Shown here one piece after another: positions 11,807-19,384 of a stretch of 64,000 nt of DNA. Numbering within the stretch: position 1 is the stretch's first letter; each line of letters opens with the position of its first letter. The position numbers and the translations under genes were made by a program. The notes under the pieces are model-generated. The model did no database searches, was not told the origin of the DNA, and saw only the letters and a list, made by a program, of their open reading frames with translations. The stretch is taken from assembly GCF_002278135.3 (NCBI RefSeq), contig NZ_CP029425.2, forward strand, positions 558,001 to 622,000, given 5' to 3'. The stretch is from Bradyrhizobium ottawaense (GTDB taxonomy: Bacteria; Pseudomonadota; Alphaproteobacteria; Rhizobiales; Xanthobacteraceae).

Positions 11807-13522
11807 ATGACCTTTGGAACGAGGGGCTTCTTGGCCGGCATTTCGATGATCGCGATGCTGGGCGCCGGCACGATTGGCGTTCGCGCCAACGATTCACTGC
11901 TCAAAGCGCAATCCGATTCCAATCAATGGGCGGTGGCGGGCCACGACTACGCCAACACGCGGTTCAGCCCGCTCAACCAGATCAACGCCGAGAACGCCGG
12001 CAAGCTGTCGCTTGCCTATTCGTTCTCGCTTGCATCGCTGCGCTCGAACGAATCCTCGCCGATCGTCATCGGCAACACGTTGTACGTCTCGACGTCATGG
12101 GGGCCGAAATACGTCTACGCGCTCGACGCCGCGACCGGTGCGCGCAAGTGGACCTACGAGCCGGAGATTCCGGACGACGTGCTGCAATACGCCTGCTGCG
12201 ACGTGAACAATCGCGGCGTCTCCTACGCTGACGGCAAGATCTTCGTCGGCCGGCTCGACGGCAAGCTGACGGCGCTCGACGCTGCGACGGGCAAGGCGCT
12301 GTGGACGGCGAAGGTGGTCGATTACAAGCAGGGCTCGGTCATCACCTCGCCGCCGCTGGTCGTGCGCGACAAGGTCATCACCGGCTTCGGCGGTGGCGAG
12401 TACGGCGTGCGCGGCGCGCTTCAGGCCTTCGACATCAACACCGGCAAGCTCGCTTGGCAGACCTTTACCGTTCCCACGCCGGAGGAGCCCGGCGGCGATA
12501 CCTGGAAGGGTGATTCCGCGCAGCATGGCGGCGGCGCGGCCTGGCTGGTCGGCTCTTATGATCCCAAGACCGATACCGTGTATTGGGGCACCAGCAATCC
12601 CGGGCCGTGGAACACTGCCGTGCGCTCGACCGGCAATGGCGATTTCGGCAAGCTGACCAACCTCTACACGGCCTCGACGCTGGCCCTCGACCCGAACACC
12701 GGCAAGATCAAGTGGCATATCCAGACCACGCCCGCCGACGCCTGGGACTATGACGGCGTGAACGAGGCCGTGCTCGCCGACCTCAACATCGGCGGCAGCA
12801 ACGTTCCGGCGCTGATGAAGGCGGATCGCAACGGGTTCTTCTTCGTCGCCAACCGCGAGACCGGCAGGGTTCTTTCGGCGGAGAAGTATGTCTTCTCGAA
12901 CTGGGCGCAGAAATTCGATCTCGCCACCATGCGCGCGGTCGAGGATCCCGACAAGCGTCCGGGCCCGGGCCATCCCGCCAAGGACATCTGCCCCAATCTG
13001 ATCGGCGGCAAGAACTGGCAGCCGATGTCGTTCAACCCGCAGACCGGCCTCGTCTACATTCCCTCCAACAATGTCTGCATGGATTGGTCGGTCAGTGACG
13101 TCGCCTACAAGCGCGGCGTGTTCTATCTCGGCGCAGAATTCCCGACCAAGGAAGGCCCCGGTGGCTTCCTCGGCGAGCTCGTAGCCTGGGATCCCGTCAA
13201 CCAGAAGAAAGTCTGGTCCATCAAGGAAGACCTGCCTTTCAATGGCGGTACGCTGACCACTGGCGGGGGCCTGGTGTTCGCCGGCAACATCCATGGCGAT
13301 TTCCGCGCCATCGATGCGAAATCCGGCAGAATGCTCTGGAGCAAGAATCTCGGCTCCGGCATCGGTGCGGGTCCTGTGACCTACATGGTCGACGGCAAGC
13401 AATACGTCGCCATCGTCGTCGGCCGTACGGCAGCACTGCCCGCGTTCCTGGGCGAGGTTGGCAAGAAGATGACGGCTGCAGCTCCCGAGGGCGGCTCGCT
13501 CTTCGTGTTCTCCGTCCAGTGA
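11807..13522 (+). CDS. xoxF: PQQ-dependent alcohol dehydrogenase, lanthanide (XoxF) type
   Basis: 571-residue periplasmic quinoprotein with a signal peptide (hydrophobic residues 8-25, cut near VRA-ND). The eight-bladed propeller repeats appear as YALDAATGARKWTYEP, LTALDAATGKALW and others. The vicinal disulphide Cys130-Cys131 (YACCDVN) and catalytic Asp314 are present. Asp316, two residues later (WDYDGVNE), is the extra ligand that marks lanthanide-dependent enzymes; calcium MxaF types have Ala there. Start ATG 11807 follows GGAGGG at 11798. It is shorter than typical XoxF5 (about 600), so the exact clade and alcohol are uncertain. A strong terminator separates it from the XoxJ-like gene. 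Confidence 0.92.
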   Translation: MTFGTRGFLAGISMIAMLGAGTIGVRANDSLLKAQSDSNQWAVAGHDYANTRFSPLNQINAENAGKLSLAYSFSLASLRSNESSPIVIGNTLYVSTSWGPKYVYALDAATGARKWTYEPEIPDDVLQYACCDVNNRGVSYADGKIFVGRLDGKLTALDAATGKALWTAKVVDYKQGSVITSPPLVVRDKVITGFGGGEYGVRGALQAFDINTGKLAWQTFTVPTPEEPGGDTWKGDSAQHGGGAAWLVGSYDPKTDTVYWGTSNPGPWNTAVRSTGNGDFGKLTNLYTASTLALDPNTGKIKWHIQTTPADAWDYDGVNEAVLADLNIGGSNVPALMKADRNGFFFVANRETGRVLSAEKYVFSNWAQKFDLATMRAVEDPDKRPGPGHPAKDICPNLIGGKNWQPMSFNPQTGLVYIPSNNVCMDWSVSDVAYKRGVFYLGAEFPTKEGPGGFLGELVAWDPVNQKKVWSIKEDLPFNGGTLTTGGGLVFAGNIHGDFRAIDAKSGRMLWSKNLGSGIGAGPVTYMVDGKQYVAIVVGRTAALPAFLGEVGKKMTAAAPEGGSLFVFSVQ

Positions 13523-13528
13523 CCACTG

Positions 13529-13568
13529 GCGCGTGTATCCCGAGGTGAGGGGATACACGCGCTCTTTT
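13529..13568 (+). terminator. Rho-independent terminator after xoxF
   Basis: GCGCGTGTATCCC at 13529-13541 pairs with GGGATACACGCGC at 13550-13562, with an 8-base loop and a TCTTTT tail. A perfect 13-bp stem this close to the xoxF stop suggests that most transcripts end here and that the next gene is expressed by read-through or its own promoter. Confidence 0.85.
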
Positions 13569-13652
13569 CCCAAAGTGTGATCGCGTCGTTGCGGCCGAGG
13601 CAGGGCCTTGTCGCAACGTGACGCCAACGATGCCCAACCACGGGAGGTGAGG

Positions 13653-14834
13653 ATGCGTCCAAATCGTTCTGGCCTTGGCAATAGCAGACGTCGCGCCATC
13701 GCAGCTTTACTTGCATGTGTTGCCGGTTCCGCGCTCATCGTGCCAGCCGCCACAAGCCGCGCCGACGAAGTGAAGCCGTTCCGGCTCTGTGCCGATCCGA
13801 CCAATCTTCCGTTCTCGAGCAACAGCCCCTCGCAACCCGGCCTCTATGTCGAGATCGGGCAGGCGCTGGCGCGGGCGCTCGGGCGGCCGATCGCCTACGA
13901 CTGGTACAAATCGTATTTCGGCAAGCGCACCGTCCGCGTGACGCTGCTCGGCAAGCAGTGCGACGCCATGATCGGCCTGCCGCGCTCCGAGGATTTCATG
14001 GGGCCAGCCGTCATCTTCTCGAGCACGGTTGCGCGTGAGGGTTACGCCCTCGTGACGGCAAAGGACCGGACGGTCTCCGGGATCGACGAACTCCGGGGCA
14101 AGCGGGTCGCCGTGCAGTTCGCCAGCACGCCACAGAACCTCCTGGCGACGCGTGACGACATCCAGAAGGTGACGGTGCTGTCGCCCGAGGAAGGCATGCA
14201 GGCGCTCGATCGGGGCAAGGCCGACGTCGCCTTTATCTGGGGACCCGTGGCCGGCTGGCTGAACAAGACCGTCTACCAGGATCGGTATCGCGTTCAGCTC
14301 ACCGAAGGCGAAGGTTTGTCGTGGGACGCGGCGATCGGCTTCGCGAAGGCCTCGACAGAACTGCGCGACCAGATCGATGCGGTCTTGCCGGACCTCGAGC
14401 GGACCATCGCCGACCTCAAGGTGAAGTATGGCCTGCCGACCGGTCAGGCTCTCCACTTCAATGCCGTGCAGACGCCGGCGGGAACCACGACCGGAGCCGG
14501 GACCGGCGCGGCGCATGTGGCCAGCGTCGTCGCGACCGAGACCAAGGGCGACGCGCTGGCGTCAAATGCCGAAGCTGTCGGTCAGGGCAAGGAGATCTTC
14601 AACGGCACCTGTGCGCATTGCCATGGTCCCGACGCGATCCAGAGCGAGCGGAAGATCGATCTGAGGCTGCTACGTCACCGCTACGGCGACGAGATGCGAG
14701 AGAAATTCCTGACCACGGTGCATGAGGGGCGTCCGGCCAAGGGCATGCCGTCCTGGAAAGAGGTCTTCACCGACAGCCAGTTCGACAACATCTACGCCTT
14801 TCTGCTGACGGTTCAGGCCGAATCGAACGACTGA
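13653..14834 (+). CDS. XoxJ/MoxJ-like periplasmic protein fused to cytochrome c
   Basis: 393 residues. After a signal peptide (RRRAIAALLACVAGSALIV) comes a SBP_bac_3-like domain of the kind found beside methanol dehydrogenases (VKPFRLCADPTNLPFSSN; IGLPRSEDF; GKRVAVQFASTPQNLLA). The C-terminal 90 residues are a class I cytochrome c domain: haem-binding CAHCH at 320-324 and a likely axial Met365 in GMPSWKE. In most xox clusters the J protein and the cytochrome (XoxG) are separate, so this single chain may both activate the dehydrogenase and accept its electrons. Start ATG 13653 follows GGGAGGTGAGG. Alternative: a generic solute-binding/cytochrome fusion. Confidence 0.85.
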   Translation: MRPNRSGLGNSRRRAIAALLACVAGSALIVPAATSRADEVKPFRLCADPTNLPFSSNSPSQPGLYVEIGQALARALGRPIAYDWYKSYFGKRTVRVTLLGKQCDAMIGLPRSEDFMGPAVIFSSTVAREGYALVTAKDRTVSGIDELRGKRVAVQFASTPQNLLATRDDIQKVTVLSPEEGMQALDRGKADVAFIWGPVAGWLNKTVYQDRYRVQLTEGEGLSWDAAIGFAKASTELRDQIDAVLPDLERTIADLKVKYGLPTGQALHFNAVQTPAGTTTGAGTGAAHVASVVATETKGDALASNAEAVGQGKEIFNGTCAHCHGPDAIQSERKIDLRLLRHRYGDEMREKFLTTVHEGRPAKGMPSWKEVFTDSQFDNIYAFLLTVQAESND

Positions 14835-14942
14835 ATGGTCTTGACCGGACGGCATCGGGGAGATGTTCTAGGGTCCGTTTCGCATCCATCGGCACGAACG
14901 TCCGATGGATGCGCCCGCGCGATGGACCCCGGGGAAGGTGCC

Positions 14943-15629
14943 ATGACCAGCTTCCTGATCATCGACGATCATCCGCTGTTTCGCGAGGCGCTCGGCAATG
15001 CCGTGCGGCTGGCGCTGCCGGAGGCCCGCATTCTCGAAGCGATGTCGATCGAGGACGCCTTACGGGTGCTTTCGGTCGAACGGGGGATCGACCTTGCGCT
15101 GCTCGATCTCTCGCTTCCCGACGCAACCGGTTTCTCCGGCTTTCTCAGGCTGCGCGAGACCTATCCGCGCCTGCCGGTCGCCATCGTCTCGAGCGAGGAG
15201 GATCAGCATGTGGTCCGCGAGGCGCTGGCGCTGGGTGCTGCCGGCTATCTGCCGAAATCCACGTCCAAGCGCGAGCTCGCGCAGTCGATCGAAGGCGTGC
15301 TCGGCGGATCGGTGTCGGTGCCGAAGGATTTCGTGGCGGAGCCGCAGCGGAAGCGGGCCGACAGCAGCAAGGCACTCAGGGTCAAGCTTCGCGAACTGAC
15401 GCCGCAGCAGCTTCGCGTGCTCGATCTCCTTCGCCGCGGCTATCCGAACCGGCAGATCGCGCAGGAGCTTCAACTCGCCGAATCCACTGTGAAGGCGCAC
15501 ATCACCGAGATCCTGCGCAAGCTCGGACTGTTCAGCCGCAACAAGGCGATCGTCGAGATCGGCAAGGTCGATCTGCCGGATCCGCGGCAGCGGCCCCATC
15601 CGAGGATCGATCGCGGGAGGCCGCAATGA
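14943..15629 (+). CDS. NarL/LuxR-type response regulator, first of a pair
   Basis: 228 residues: an N-terminal receiver domain with acidic Asp8-Asp9, phospho-acceptor Asp55 (LLDLSLPD), Ser83 and Lys105, and a C-terminal LuxR helix-turn-helix (LTPQQLRVLDLLRRGYPNRQ ... STVKAHITEILRKLG). ATG 14943 is chosen because the receiver fold begins there and GGGGAAGG precedes it. It is 108 bases after the XoxJ-cytochrome gene and is translationally coupled (ATGA) to a small ORF. Similar regulators (ErbR/AgmR type) control PQQ alcohol dehydrogenases in Pseudomonas, which makes xoxF a plausible target. Confidence 0.93.
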   Translation: MTSFLIIDDHPLFREALGNAVRLALPEARILEAMSIEDALRVLSVERGIDLALLDLSLPDATGFSGFLRLRETYPRLPVAIVSSEEDQHVVREALALGAAGYLPKSTSKRELAQSIEGVLGGSVSVPKDFVAEPQRKRADSSKALRVKLRELTPQQLRVLDLLRRGYPNRQIAQELQLAESTVKAHITEILRKLGLFSRNKAIVEIGKVDLPDPRQRPHPRIDRGRPQ

Positions 15630-15736
15630 GCTGCTGGTCCGATTTGATCTGGATCAAGCCGGGTTGCTCCGGCGACGGCATGCTCGCCGGTCTGATCGCT
15701 GACTTCGGTGACGAGCTGGGAACGGCCCAAATCTGA
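15626..15736 (+). CDS. 36-residue ORF coupling the two response regulators
   Basis: Starts at ATG 15626 inside the ATGA that ends the first regulator and stops at TGA 15734-15736, whose A is the first base of the second regulator's ATG. GGGAGG lies 6 bases upstream of the start. The product begins MSCWSDLIWIKPGCSG and has no recognisable domain. The double overlap suggests that it exists at least to keep ribosomes moving from one regulator to the next; whether the peptide itself acts is unknown. Confidence 0.5.
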   Translation: MSCWSDLIWIKPGCSGDGMLAGLIADFGDELGTAQI

Positions 15737-16434
15737 TGCGGTTTCTGATTGTCGAGGATCATCCGCTGTTTCGCGAGGCGCTCGAGGGAGCGCTGCAAAT
15801 GGCGACGCCGGATGCCGAGATGCTTCAGGCCACCTCGATCGACGGTGCGCTCGAATTGTTGGCGTCGAGGCCCGATGTCGACCTCATTCTTCTCGACCTG
15901 TCGATACCCGGGACGACCGGACTGTCCGGCATCATCCGCATCCGCAAGGCGTTTCCGCGCATTCCCGTCGTCATCGTGTCGGGGCACCAGGACGCGCAGA
16001 TCATCTCGGGCGCATTGTCGCTCGGCGTATCCGGCTACATCCTCAAATCCTCGTCCAAGCAGGAGCTGGCGCATTCGATCGGCGAAGTCGTGCGCGGCGC
16101 GGTGTGTCTGCCGGCCGCTTTTCGCGCGCTGGCCCGCCCGCAGCGTTCGCCGATCGCGGCCCAGGAGCTGCTGAAGCGCCTTCACGATCTGACGCCCCAG
16201 CAATTGCGCGTCCTCGAAATGCTCAAGCGCGGCTTGCAGAACAAGCAGATCGCCTTTGAGCTGAAGATCTCCGAGACCACCGTGAAGGTTCACGTCTCGG
16301 ATATCCTGCGCAAGCTGAACGTGATGAGCCGCACCAAGGCGATCGTCGAAATGTCGAAGATCGATTTTGCGACGCTGGCGGGCTCGGGAGCGGCCGCGAA
16401 GCGCGACCGCGCCCGGACCGATCCGCAGGCATGA
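15736..16434 (+). CDS. NarL/LuxR-type response regulator, second of a pair
   Basis: 232 residues, a paralogue of the preceding regulator: receiver with Asp54 (LLDLSIPG), Ser82 and Lys104, then LTPQQLRVLEMLKRGLQNKQ and TTVKVHVSDILRKLN as LuxR helix-turn-helix. Both proteins share HPLFREAL at the start. They probably arose by tandem duplication and then diverged, as the identity is only partial. It is convergent with the hybrid kinase gene, with hairpins between. A C-terminal basic tail (AAAKRDRARTDPQA) is extra. Confidence 0.93.
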   Translation: MRFLIVEDHPLFREALEGALQMATPDAEMLQATSIDGALELLASRPDVDLILLDLSIPGTTGLSGIIRIRKAFPRIPVVIVSGHQDAQIISGALSLGVSGYILKSSSKQELAHSIGEVVRGAVCLPAAFRALARPQRSPIAAQELLKRLHDLTPQQLRVLEMLKRGLQNKQIAFELKISETTVKVHVSDILRKLNVMSRTKAIVEMSKIDFATLAGSGAAAKRDRARTDPQA

Positions 16435-16477
16435 TTGCCACCTCGTTCGCAGCCGATGCGACGCGAGGTGATGAACT

Positions 16478-16580
16478 AAAGCGCGATATGCGATCAGGAT
16501 GAATCGTCATCGCGCTTTTAGGTTGTTGTTTAAGCATGATCTTTTCGGAAAACCGCTGCGCACTTTTCCGGATCATGCTT
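16478..16580. terminator. Two hairpins between convergent regulator and kinase genes
   Basis: AAAGCGCGAT at 16478 pairs with ATCGCGCTTTT ending near 16519, and AAGCATGATC at 16532 pairs with GATCATGCTT at 16571-16580, the latter also matching TTTTCGGAAAA/TTTTCCG inside. The second hairpin touches the kinase stop codon. This pair of hairpins resembles a dispersed Bradyrhizobium spacer element and could terminate both transcripts. Confidence 0.6.
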
Positions 16581-17938
16581 TAGCTCAGCAGGAACGACAG
16601 CAGCGCGCGCATTTCCGCCGGCCTGATCGGCTTCTTCAGCACTTCCAGCCCGTAGCGGCTGGCTTCCGCCGCAGCCTTTTCGGAATAATCCGCGGTGATG
16701 ATCATCGCCGGCACGTCCGACTTCAACCGCTGCCGGATTCCCTCGACGGCCGACAATCCGCTTTCGCCGTGATCGAGATGGAGATCGGCGATGATGGCGT
16801 CCGGCGTGCCGCCGAGCTCACTCAAGCGCTGGGCGGCATCCGCGGCGGATCTCGTGGTCGCGACGTCGCAGCCCCATCCTTCCAGCAAGGCGGCCAGCGC
16901 CTCCGCGCCCGAGGCGTCGTTCTCGATGAGCAGGATCTTGGCCCCTCCCAGACCGCCATAGTGCAGGTCTGCGGGCTTCATCTCCTGCAGGTCGTCGCTG
17001 ACATCGGCGCGATCGGCCTGCTCCAGCTCGAGCACAAAGGTCGATCCGCGGCCGACATGCGACGACAGCCGCACCTCGTGGCCGAGCGCCGTCGCGAAGC
17101 GGCGCACGATCGAAAGTCCGAGGCCGAAGCCGGCCTGGTCGGTCGCGCTCGCGTCGCCGCGCTGGAACTCCCGGAAGATCGCCTCCTGCTGCGCCTGCGC
17201 AATTCCGGGCCCGGTATCGGAGATCTGGATCGCGATGCGATCGCCACGCCGTCTGCATCCCATGATGACGCCGCCGCTGCGGGTATAACGGATCGCATTC
17301 GCGAGCAGATTTTGCAGGATCCTCCGGAGCATCATCGGGTCGGACAGGACCGCGAGCGGCGAGCTGCGGACGCGCAGGGACAGTCCCTGCCTCCAGGCGA
17401 TCGGCTCGAACTCGTCGCGGAGCTGGTCGAGCAGCGGCCCAAGCGCAGTCGGCCGCACGTCGGGCCGGAGCGCGCCCGCATCGAGCTTCGCGATCTCCAG
17501 AAGCGAGCGGAGCAGGTCTTCCAGCGTGACCAGGGAGCGGTCGACCTGGTCGATGAGCAGGCCCGCTTCCTGCGACTCCATCATCTCGGTGAGGGCCGAC
17601 AGGGTCAGGCGTGCCGCGTTCAGCGGCTGCAGGAGATCGTGGGTGACCGAGATCAACACGGACGATTTCAGCGAGCTTGCAGCTTCGGCCTGCTGCTTGG
17701 CGCGGTACAAGCCTTCGTTGGCCCGCTCGACCGAACGCAGGGCATCCCGCAACTGATGCGTCCGGTCGCGAACTTGATGGTCGAGCGCAATTGCGGTTTC
17801 GAACAGTGAGAACGCATTGAGCTGCTGGTCCATCGACCGCTCGACGCGCGACATCAGCGCCGCATTGATCTTCTTCAGCTTGACCGACTCCCGCCGGAGC
17901 TGCTCGATCGTTTCGGCATCCTGCCAGGTCTCTGCCAC
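16580..17938 (-). CDS. Soluble hybrid histidine kinase, NahK/ErcS'-like
   Basis: 452 residues and no membrane segment. Order: coiled coil (residues 10-90), HisKA with His100 (SVTHDLLQPLNAARL), HATPase with Asn210/Asn214 (ILQNLLANAIRYTR), DTGPGI 241-246 and GFGLGLSIV from 270, then a receiver with Asp385 (IIADLHLDHGESGL). Short cytoplasmic hybrid kinases of this layout next to a FIST protein are the NahK type, which is controlled by the NO-binding FIST protein NosP. The FIST gene lies upstream on the same strand, only 10 bases away. The likely partners are the two response regulators convergent to it, through its receiver or a separate phosphotransfer protein. Confidence 0.9.
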   Translation of the reverse strand: MAETWQDAETIEQLRRESVKLKKINAALMSRVERSMDQQLNAFSLFETAIALDHQVRDRTHQLRDALRSVERANEGLYRAKQQAEAASSLKSSVLISVTHDLLQPLNAARLTLSALTEMMESQEAGLLIDQVDRSLVTLEDLLRSLLEIAKLDAGALRPDVRPTALGPLLDQLRDEFEPIAWRQGLSLRVRSSPLAVLSDPMMLRRILQNLLANAIRYTRSGGVIMGCRRRGDRIAIQISDTGPGIAQAQQEAIFREFQRGDASATDQAGFGLGLSIVRRFATALGHEVRLSSHVGRGSTFVLELEQADRADVSDDLQEMKPADLHYGGLGGAKILLIENDASGAEALAALLEGWGCDVATTRSAADAAQRLSELGGTPDAIIADLHLDHGESGLSAVEGIRQRLKSDVPAMIITADYSEKAAAEASRYGLEVLKKPIRPAEMRALLSFLLS

Positions 17939-17948
17939 GTCGGCTCCG

Positions 17949-19114
17949 TTACGTCGGCCGCCTGCCGATGGCGACGCCGGTGAAGGTCTGGTTCACGTGC
18001 ATCGAGCCGAACTGTTCGCCGTAGGTATGGAACCCGACGACGCGGTTCTGCCGGTACAGCTCGGACATTTCGCGTGAAAGCTGATGCTGCTCGGCATCCA
18101 GCCGGCGTAGCAGGCATTCGAAGCCAATATAGAGAGAGACGTCGCCGATCTGGTCACGGGTTTCCGCGAAGGCGTCGCGGGTGGCTCCGACCAGGCTGCA
18201 CGAGGTTGCCGTCGTCAGCACCATGCCCTCGTCGATCGCGCAGAAGAAGCGCAGCGAGCCGTCGGGATCGACGCGCTGGATCGACCGCGCATAATAGGAC
18301 CCGCCGACCCGGACCAGCACCGGATGGGATGCGAAGGAGAACGGGTCGAGCTTGGCGTCGATGATTCCGACGGCACGGGAATATTCCGCGGCGGCAGGCT
18401 CGGCGTTCAATTCCTTGACGACGCGCTGCTCGATATCGGCATCGGTGACCACCATCTTCTGTGCGGTCGGCTCGAAATTGTCGCATTTGAACACGCGGAA
18501 CGGCAGCGACGTGTTCAGGAGAATGAGGAGAGCCGCGTCGGTGTGGGCCTTGCCGTCGAAGAACACCCAGGTCCTTTCGAAGCGCAGGCCGTCGCCGGCC
18601 GACCCGCCGACGATCGGGATATTGTCGAGCGAGGCATAGAGGGCGGACATCACAGCTTCTTCGCGGCGGCACATGCCGTCGATCAGCACCAGGCCGAACG
18701 GGTTGCGGCCGCTGACCTCCGAGGTTGCCCGCAGCAGCTCGTGGCGAAGCTCGCTGCCGATCCGGCGGCCGTCCTCGACGTGGAAATTGGCGAGATTCAG
18801 GATCGGCCGGACCACGGCGTTGAAGTCAGCCTGGCTGAACGTCATCGCGACAACGCTGTTCTCGTCCCAGCCGTCCGGCGCCAGCTCGCCTGCCGTCGTG
18901 CAGCCGCAGACCGGCGTGTCCGCAAAGTGTCTCGTGATCTCGGCGATGAATCGATGAGGATCGTAGCGGGGGGAGAGGAAGACCAGGACCAGGGCCAGCT
19001 CGTCCGACGGAAGCTGGGCGACCAGCTCGGCAACGGCCTCGTCGACGTCGGAGCTTTCGATTTCGCGACCGCAACGCTGGACGAACCGCCAAACCGAAGA
19101 TCGGCCTGCCCCAC
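17949..19114 (-). CDS. FIST-domain sensor protein, NosP-like; apparent frame problem near the N-terminus
   Basis: The main frame encodes the FIST N and C domains: FADTPVCGCTTAGELAPDGW, then FGLVLIDGMCRREEAVMSAL, IVGGSAGDGLRF, and the C-terminal GFHTYGEQFGSMHVNQTF signature with the conserved GE and N residues. FIST proteins sense small ligands; NosP binds NO through haem. The coding frame stays open upstream to 19127 but holds no ATG, GTG or TTG before 18845, which lies well inside the domain. A GTG with a good ribosome site (GAGGAGA) does exist at 19114 but in another frame, so a -1 shift (or a one-base sequence error) is needed near 19060-19080. It may be a damaged gene, an error, or recoding. 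Confidence 0.8.
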
Positions 19115-19384
19115 TTCGTTTCTCTCCTCAAGGACCGGCTTGGTCTGTCGCCAAGATCTGCCGCCAAGTGCCGAAAACAGTAGGGCTTTTCCAGTCTACC
19201 CGCAACAAGTCGCGCGGTGTCCGGCCCGGACTGGAAGTCGCCGGTCTGGTGCTTGCGCAGCCCGCGATTGCGAGCCGGAGGAATTTACCGCCCCTTGACG
19301 ATTCTGCCTTAGTTTTGCGCATGCGGTCGGGGAGGCGGGGCGCCTTCGGATCGCGGCTGTTTGGAATAAGTAATGGGGGTGGGA

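Noticed and set aside
12095..13822. 575-codon minus-strand frame opposite xoxF
   Set aside because: Shadow; xoxF has full catalytic motifs, signal peptide and ribosome site.
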